A DNA stretch of 36,115 nucleotides from Candidatus Amesbacteria bacterium RIFCSPLOWO2_01_FULL_48_25 (GTDB lineage: Bacteria > Patescibacteriota > Microgenomatia > CAZETR01 > Amesbacteraceae): contig MEXN01000002.1 of assembly GCA_001773695.1 (NCBI GenBank), positions 1 to 36,115 of the forward strand. The letters are read 5' to 3'. Within the stretch, counting starts at the first letter, position 1. Each line of letters begins with the position of its first letter. The position numbers and the translations under genes are program-made. The notes under the pieces were generated by a model that saw only the letters and a program-made list of their open reading frames with translations, was not told the DNA's origin and did no database searches. Shown one piece after another: positions 31,828 through 36,115 of this stretch.

Positions 31828-34566
31828 TTAGAAAGTAAAGGGCTGCTCCACTCCGGAACTGTTGAACCAGGCGCCGTGGCGCATGAGCTGATCGTTGGTC
31901 GGGCCGGTGGAAAGGGTGATGGTGGGAGAAGAAGCGATGGTGTCTAGAGTGCCGGTGACTGAGGTGCGGGACTTGGTGGTGAAAGTATGGACGCCGGCGG
32001 TGGCAGAGTTGGTGACGGTGCTGCCGGCCCCGCCGGATGTATCACCGTAGGTAACGGTAACCGTGTCGCTGCCGTCGGTGTCCAGAAGAACGGCGCTGAT
32101 GTCCCACGGTCCACTCCCTGAGAAAGTGGGCACCCCGGGGCCCAAGAGAAGATAGTCGGTATAGAGGAGTTTATTATCGGTTGCCGCATTGTTGGTGAAT
32201 TGGAAACCATAGCAGACGACGGCCGTTCTGGTGGTGACACCAAAGGACACGACTGAGTATTCCCAGGTATTGGCGGAGACGATGGCGGGCAGGTCTATGG
32301 CCTCGATTTCGCTGCCGCAGCCGGCAGTGTCATCGTAGATAAATTGGATTCTGGTGGCAGCAATGGCTGCGTCGGCTCTTCGCCAGAGGCCGATGGCGGT
32401 GTAGTTGGTCCAGTTGGCAGAGGTGATGGCTTTGTAGTACCAGTCACCGGCACTTTCGCCGTCGGTATTGCAGAGAATTGAGGCGGAGCCTTCTTGTTTG
32501 ATGGAGGTGTCGGCGGAGATACCGCTGGTGCAAGCGGCGGCGGTACCGTTGGACCAGTTGGTGGTCGAATCCATAACATCAAAGACATCGCCGACAACGG
32601 CGCCGTTTGAGCCGACGGCGGTGGTGTAGCCGGCGGTGCCACCGGTGCCTTGGGGAGCGGACCAATTGGGGGAGCCACTGGAGGGAACGGTAATGGAAAT
32701 ACTGCCGGAATCCATGACCTCGGTGCTACTGAAAGTGAAGGTATAGGTGTTGCCGGTGGCTTCGGGAGTGCCGGTGGTGGGGGTGACAGTATTAGTGCCG
32801 GAGCCGACGTCTACGGCCAGCTGCCAGCGGCGGGTCTCCTCAAATAATAATTGGTTATCGTTATTTCTGAATTGCAAGGGACCGAGAAGATAAAACTGGG
32901 GGGAGATGTTGGGGGCTTTGAAAGCGTAGCCTAATTTGAGTTTGTCTCCGGCTTTGGCATTTGTAATATTCCAAGTGAGGGTGGTGACCTCAGTATCACT
33001 GGGAATGCCGGTGGTAAAAGAGATGCCATTCTCTTGTTGGATTAAACCTAAATATGGTAATGGGTTAATTTTGCCGTAGTAGCCGTTATTGAAATCGTTG
33101 TCGTTAGGTTTAATGCCGAAATGCAAGTGGGGGCCGGTGGCCAGACCGGTGTGGCCGGAGAGGCCCAGGGGGAAGCCTTTAGCTCTTTTCTCGCCGACTT
33201 GGGCAGTAATGAGGCTCAAGTGACCGTAGTAACTTTTGCCCCAGGCGTGCTGGATGATGACGGTTTGGCCGTAGTCGCCGTTGATGTCCGCTTTGACGAC
33301 TATCCCATCGTCGACGGCTAAAACTCCCGTACCTTCGGGTAGGGCAAAGTCCACGCCGTCGTGGCCAATGACACCGTAACGCGCATATTTTTCAGCTAAC
33401 AGCGGATCGTCCGGCTGGGAGCCAAAGCCCTGGGAGAGGGGGTAAGTGTTATCAAAGGGCAGACCTAAATTGGGGACGTTGGTGATGGCAGTTGCTGACG
33501 GAGTAGCTAGGTTAAGATCGTCGTAGGGTGTAGCCCCGTCAAACGGGGTTATGGCAAAAGAGGCGGGGACGGTTTCGGAAATCGTACCTGAAAAATCTTC
33601 GGTGATGGTGATGTCGAAAGTGACGGGGTAGGTTACGGGCGGGTAAAGGCGGGTGGCGGTGGTCCTTTCGACGTCGAAGGGGACAGAATCACGAACCTCG
33701 AAAGAATCGGTAATAGAATGAGTGCCGTTGGAAGTGGTGGCAGTGAGGTCCATTTGGTAAGTGCCGACTCCGGCAACTTGATATGAGGCCTCGTAGTCGG
33801 GCTGGAGGGTGAAATCTTTAATAAAACATTCCGGGTTTACTTTTATAGTGTTGTCGGCGGTAGAGAGAGTGGTGGTGGAACTGGAAGAGGAAATCTGGAG
33901 AGTGACGTTGGCATTACAGACCATATTGCCGGTTTCGTCTAAGACCGCTAGGGCCAGCTTGGCGGTTTCATTGGGTAGATAGATGGATTTATTTGTATTT
34001 ATGGCTAGAACGCCCCAAGTGAAGTCCTGGGTGGTAACGTCCCCGCTGGGATCTGTGATTTCCAGTCTGAAACGGCCGGCTTTGAATTGGTGAGGGGGGC
34101 GGATGGTTAAGACAGTGGGATTAGTATCGTTGACGATCTCTATATCGACTGGTGTTTCCTGGCCGTCAGAGTTAAATAATTTAATTTTGACGTTGGAAGA
34201 AATGGTGTTGCCCACGACGACGGTGAGTTTTTCGTTGGCGCGGAAAGTTTTTTTCTTTAGAGGGCGGACTATAAGAGGCGCACGAATCTGGCCGGATTGG
34301 CCGGACTCAGGGACGGTTTCGGGGAGGTTATTGAAGATGGTTTGTTCGGTGGAGTCGGAAATGGTGGGAGTAGGTGAAGGTTCGGGCGAAGGAGTGGGGC
34401 TTATCAATACCTCACCCTCTGATCCCTCTCCCAAGCTAGGAGAGGGAAGGGGAGAGGTTTGGATTTCCGCTGGGGTAGCTGAGGGAGTGGCTTCCTGGGC
34501 AAAGAGTGGAAGAGTAGAAGAGTGTAAGAGTGTAAGAAAAATGAGAACGGTGGCGAGGTGGCGCAT
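31828..34566 (-). CDS. Secreted M23 (LytM-type) peptidase in a multidomain surface protein
   Basis: A 912-residue protein with a signal peptide (1-24, ending LFAQ). A Ser/Thr/Pro linker (25-75) includes residues 38-52 encoded by the palindromic repeat. Beta-rich domains (about 95-290) lead to an M23 zinc endopeptidase at about 378-486: His402 and Asp406 in HDGVDF, His449 in YGHLS, and His480/His482 in GPHLHFG, all ligands present. It should cut peptidoglycan cross-bridges. Further beta domains follow, and the protein ends RHGAWFNSSGVEQPFTF, a segment common at the end of CPR secreted proteins. It starts six bases after the upstream surface-protein gene. Confidence 0.93.
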   Translation of the reverse strand: MRHLATVLIFLTLLHSSTLPLFAQEATPSATPAEIQTSPLPSPSLGEGSEGEVLISPTPSPEPSPTPTISDSTEQTIFNNLPETVPESGQSGQIRAPLIVRPLKKKTFRANEKLTVVVGNTISSNVKIKLFNSDGQETPVDIEIVNDTNPTVLTIRPPHQFKAGRFRLEITDPSGDVTTQDFTWGVLAINTNKSIYLPNETAKLALAVLDETGNMVCNANVTLQISSSSSTTTLSTADNTIKVNPECFIKDFTLQPDYEASYQVAGVGTYQMDLTATTSNGTHSITDSFEVRDSVPFDVERTTATRLYPPVTYPVTFDITITEDFSGTISETVPASFAITPFDGATPYDDLNLATPSATAITNVPNLGLPFDNTYPLSQGFGSQPDDPLLAEKYARYGVIGHDGVDFALPEGTGVLAVDDGIVVKADINGDYGQTVIIQHAWGKSYYGHLSLITAQVGEKRAKGFPLGLSGHTGLATGPHLHFGIKPNDNDFNNGYYGKINPLPYLGLIQQENGISFTTGIPSDTEVTTLTWNITNAKAGDKLKLGYAFKAPNISPQFYLLGPLQFRNNDNQLLFEETRRWQLAVDVGSGTNTVTPTTGTPEATGNTYTFTFSSTEVMDSGSISITVPSSGSPNWSAPQGTGGTAGYTTAVGSNGAVVGDVFDVMDSTTNWSNGTAAACTSGISADTSIKQEGSASILCNTDGESAGDWYYKAITSANWTNYTAIGLWRRADAAIAATRIQFIYDDTAGCGSEIEAIDLPAIVSANTWEYSVVSFGVTTRTAVVCYGFQFTNNAATDNKLLYTDYLLLGPGVPTFSGSGPWDISAVLLDTDGSDTVTVTYGDTSGGAGSTVTNSATAGVHTFTTKSRTSVTGTLDTIASSPTITLSTGPTNDQLMRHGAWFNSSGVEQPFTF
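34405..34458. repeat. C-rich palindromic repeat element, copy 2, in frame inside the M23 gene
   Basis: The arms CCCTCTCC (34424-34431) and GGAGAGGG (34439-34446) surround CAAGCTA, preceded by ATCAATACCTCACCC and followed by AGGGGAGAGG. It matches the element in argS in order and flanks but is inserted in the other orientation relative to the gene, and still keeps the frame (PLPSPSLGEGSEGE). Confidence 0.8.
34502..34533 (-). repeat. Octamer tandem repeat inside a signal peptide
   Basis: Read on the + strand: AAGAGTGG, AAGAGTAG, AAGAGTGT, AAGAGTGT. On the minus strand it encodes the hydrophobic part of the M23 protein's signal peptide (TLLHSSTLP). Confidence 0.85.
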
Positions 34567-34572
34567 AAATCA

Positions 34573-36115
34573 TTAGAACTTGGAGAGATAGTTAAGAACG
34601 ATGTCGCCGACTTGGGTGTAGTTAGCGGTATTGGCGCGGCCATACATTTTGAAGTAGATGACGGCGGTTTCCCCGGCAGCGTCCCAATCCGGAGCAACAC
34701 CATCGTCAATTTGAGAGTCGTCGGCTGTGATGGTAGTCCAGGTTTTGGTGGCCGATGCGTTGGCTGTGGAGAAGTAAACCGGGGCGTAGACAGTGTCGGT
34801 ATCGTTGTAGACATAAATGTCCAGTTTGTTGTAGTCGGTTGTGGCTAGGCCGGTATTGTAATTGAATTGGAGGGCGTTACTGGTGGCCCAGGCGTCGAAG
34901 TCAGCCGGGAGGGTGACCCGGACGGCGACGGTATAGTCTTGGATATTGGCTTCAGTTGACGTCCATTGATAGTAATTGCGCCAGGCCTGGGCAGAGGGGG
35001 AGGCGTCTGAGGTCATACTGCCGGTGATAGTGCCGGAAGCGGAAGCGGTAAGAACGGCGCCGGGATATTCCGGGGAAAGGGTGATTTTCTTTGAAGGACG
35101 GCCGGCATTCATGTATTCCGGTCCGGTTTGGGTGAGCCTGAAGAGGGAGATGCCGGAAGCGGAAGCGGTGAAGAGATCGGTAAGTTCAGTTTGATTGATT
35201 ATCAGAGCGGATTTACCTCTGGTGAGGGATCCGCCGATGACAACTTTGGCCGAGGCGGTGGCGGTGTCCGCGAAGACGGTATCTAGAGTGAGGTTGCCGG
35301 GAGCTAGCGTACCGGTGCCCAACTGCCAGTAGTTAACCCCTCCGCAGCCGGAGCAAGAGGTGACGGTGAGGGCACCTCCGGTAGTGAGGGTGGCGTTGGA
35401 GAAACTAAAGATGTTTGTGCCGGCTGTAGTGCCGGAGAGAATTGTATCCCAACCGGAACCGACTGAGATGGCGATTTCGCTGCCTCCCCCACCAGTGATA
35501 AGCGAGATATCTAGTCCTCGTAGAGTCCCCTGGCTGACTCCGGTGGCGTTGATTTGGATACCTCTTTGGTTGGCTGTTCCGGCGCCAGTGTTTGAGCCCG
35601 TGGTAACAGAAATCCCGGTTGAAGTTCCAGTGTCAGTTGTAGCTACGTCTAAGTTTGAGCTGGTGATATTCATGCCATTGAATTCTGTTGAGCTTGACCC
35701 TCCAGTAGTAGTGGTCAGGGTTCCCCCGGTAATTTCGATTCCTCTTAATATAATTCCTGCTTGTCCTCCAGTGTTGGCAGTTCCACCGTCGAGAGCAATG
35801 TCGATGCCCTTTTGGGTATCGTCTTCAGTGGTTGTATAGTTAGTCTCCAAATCTAGGTTGATACCGGTGAGTGTTCCGGTGCTAGCTGCGGTTGGGGCGG
35901 TGATGTTATAGAGTATGCCGTTTCCGGAGACTGAATATTGTTGAATACCTCCGGAGTTAGTGATGGCGAATTTCGGGACCCCGGAGGTGGAAGCGGTAAA
36001 GATGTCGGTCAGTTCGGTCTGGTTTATTATGGCGGCTGACAACCCGCGGGTTAAACTCCCGGCTAGAGATATCTTGGCCGAACTGGTAGCCGTGGAGCCT
36101 AAATTGACGTCTGTG
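34573..36115 (-). CDS. Repeat-module surface protein (5' end outside window)
   Basis: The minus-strand frame is open to the window edge, so at least 514 residues are present and the N-terminus is missing. Two modules with the pattern GSLTRG, SA-IINQTELTD, FTAS-SG are visible (about 36060-35970 and 35225-35150), separated by a Gly/Thr-rich beta region. The C-terminal 170 residues form a separate beta-sandwich-like domain (ITLSPEYPGAVLTA, RVTLPADFDAWA, YFKMYGRAN). The same FTASASG module occurs in the MerR-fused protein at the other window end. It precedes the M23 peptidase gene by six bases. Confidence 0.85.
   Translation of the reverse strand, partial: TDVNLGSTATSSAKISLAGSLTRGLSAAIINQTELTDIFTASTSGVPKFAITNSGGIQQYSVSGNGILYNITAPTAASTGTLTGINLDLETNYTTTEDDTQKGIDIALDGGTANTGGQAGIILRGIEITGGTLTTTTGGSSSTEFNGMNITSSNLDVATTDTGTSTGISVTTGSNTGAGTANQRGIQINATGVSQGTLRGLDISLITGGGGSEIAISVGSGWDTILSGTTAGTNIFSFSNATLTTGGALTVTSCSGCGGVNYWQLGTGTLAPGNLTLDTVFADTATASAKVVIGGSLTRGKSALIINQTELTDLFTASASGISLFRLTQTGPEYMNAGRPSKKITLSPEYPGAVLTASASGTITGSMTSDASPSAQAWRNYYQWTSTEANIQDYTVAVRVTLPADFDAWATSNALQFNYNTGLATTDYNKLDIYVYNDTDTVYAPVYFSTANASATKTWTTITADDSQIDDGVAPDWDAAGETAVIYFKMYGRANTANYTQVGDIVLNYLSKF

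Overview
The window looks like chromosomal DNA from a Candidate Phyla Radiation bacterium (Patescibacteria), most likely the Microgenomates side. This assignment is inferred from gene content and was not tested by a search. It combines compact overlapping genes, very few Shine-Dalgarno sites, large repeat-rich secreted proteins, PEGA and DUF4143 proteins, an N-terminally extended ribosomal protein L1 and a minimal translation set. TGA is used as a normal stop throughout, so this is not one of the lineages that recode TGA. The + strand is G-rich over C almost everywhere, whichever strand is coding, except in one small cassette (hicBA).

Layout. (1) 1-1507 (-): a MerR-type helix-turn-helix fused through a membrane helix to a surface-protein region, cut by the window edge. 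(2) 1637-7384 (+): an F-type ATPase operon b-delta-alpha-gamma-beta-epsilon. The slot normally held by subunits a and c is filled by a secreted-domain protein that ends in a c-like hairpin without the ion-binding carboxylate; no subunit a is present. (3) 7394-11124 (+): argS, an M16 peptidase, ndk and a small hypothetical. (4) 11129-12088: a small secreted protein, tRNA-Pro(CGG), a hairpin element, and a tRNA-Arg(CCT) gene lying inside a second, broken tRNA-Arg-like gene. (5) 12089-16102: a PEGA/propeller protein divergent from mreB, then rplL, rplJ (with an L10 leader) and rplA on the minus strand. (6) 16123-23150: signalling, with four receiver-only response regulators, a GlcG/HbpS-like protein, a 33-residue protein and a six-gene + operon. 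That operon places a YrdC/Sua5-like protein, a methyltransferase and an HMGL-like (DRE-TIM) enzyme between a receiver and a histidine kinase/receiver pair. (7) 23127-23689: a hicBA toxin-antitoxin cassette bounded by perfect 29-bp direct repeats. (8) 23659-30537 (-): a sensory operon of a surface protein with a thioredoxin-like end, a small membrane protein, a Cache-type membrane sensor without a kinase, and a CHASE4-PAS histidine kinase. (9) 30582-36115 (-): a DUF4143 ATPase, a secreted M23 peptidase and a repeat-module surface protein that runs off the window.

How the genes may work together. The F1 subunits look fully catalytic while the membrane part does not look able to carry ions, so the complex may be an ATP-driven machine of another kind unless subunits a and c lie elsewhere. 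The 18117-23150 operon could make a small molecule and sense it or control its synthesis. At least six starts have a -10-like hexamer exactly six bases before the start codon, and several more are close to that, which suggests leaderless mRNAs are common here. Short heptamer/octamer tandem repeats and two copies of a C-rich palindromic element lie in frame inside genes.
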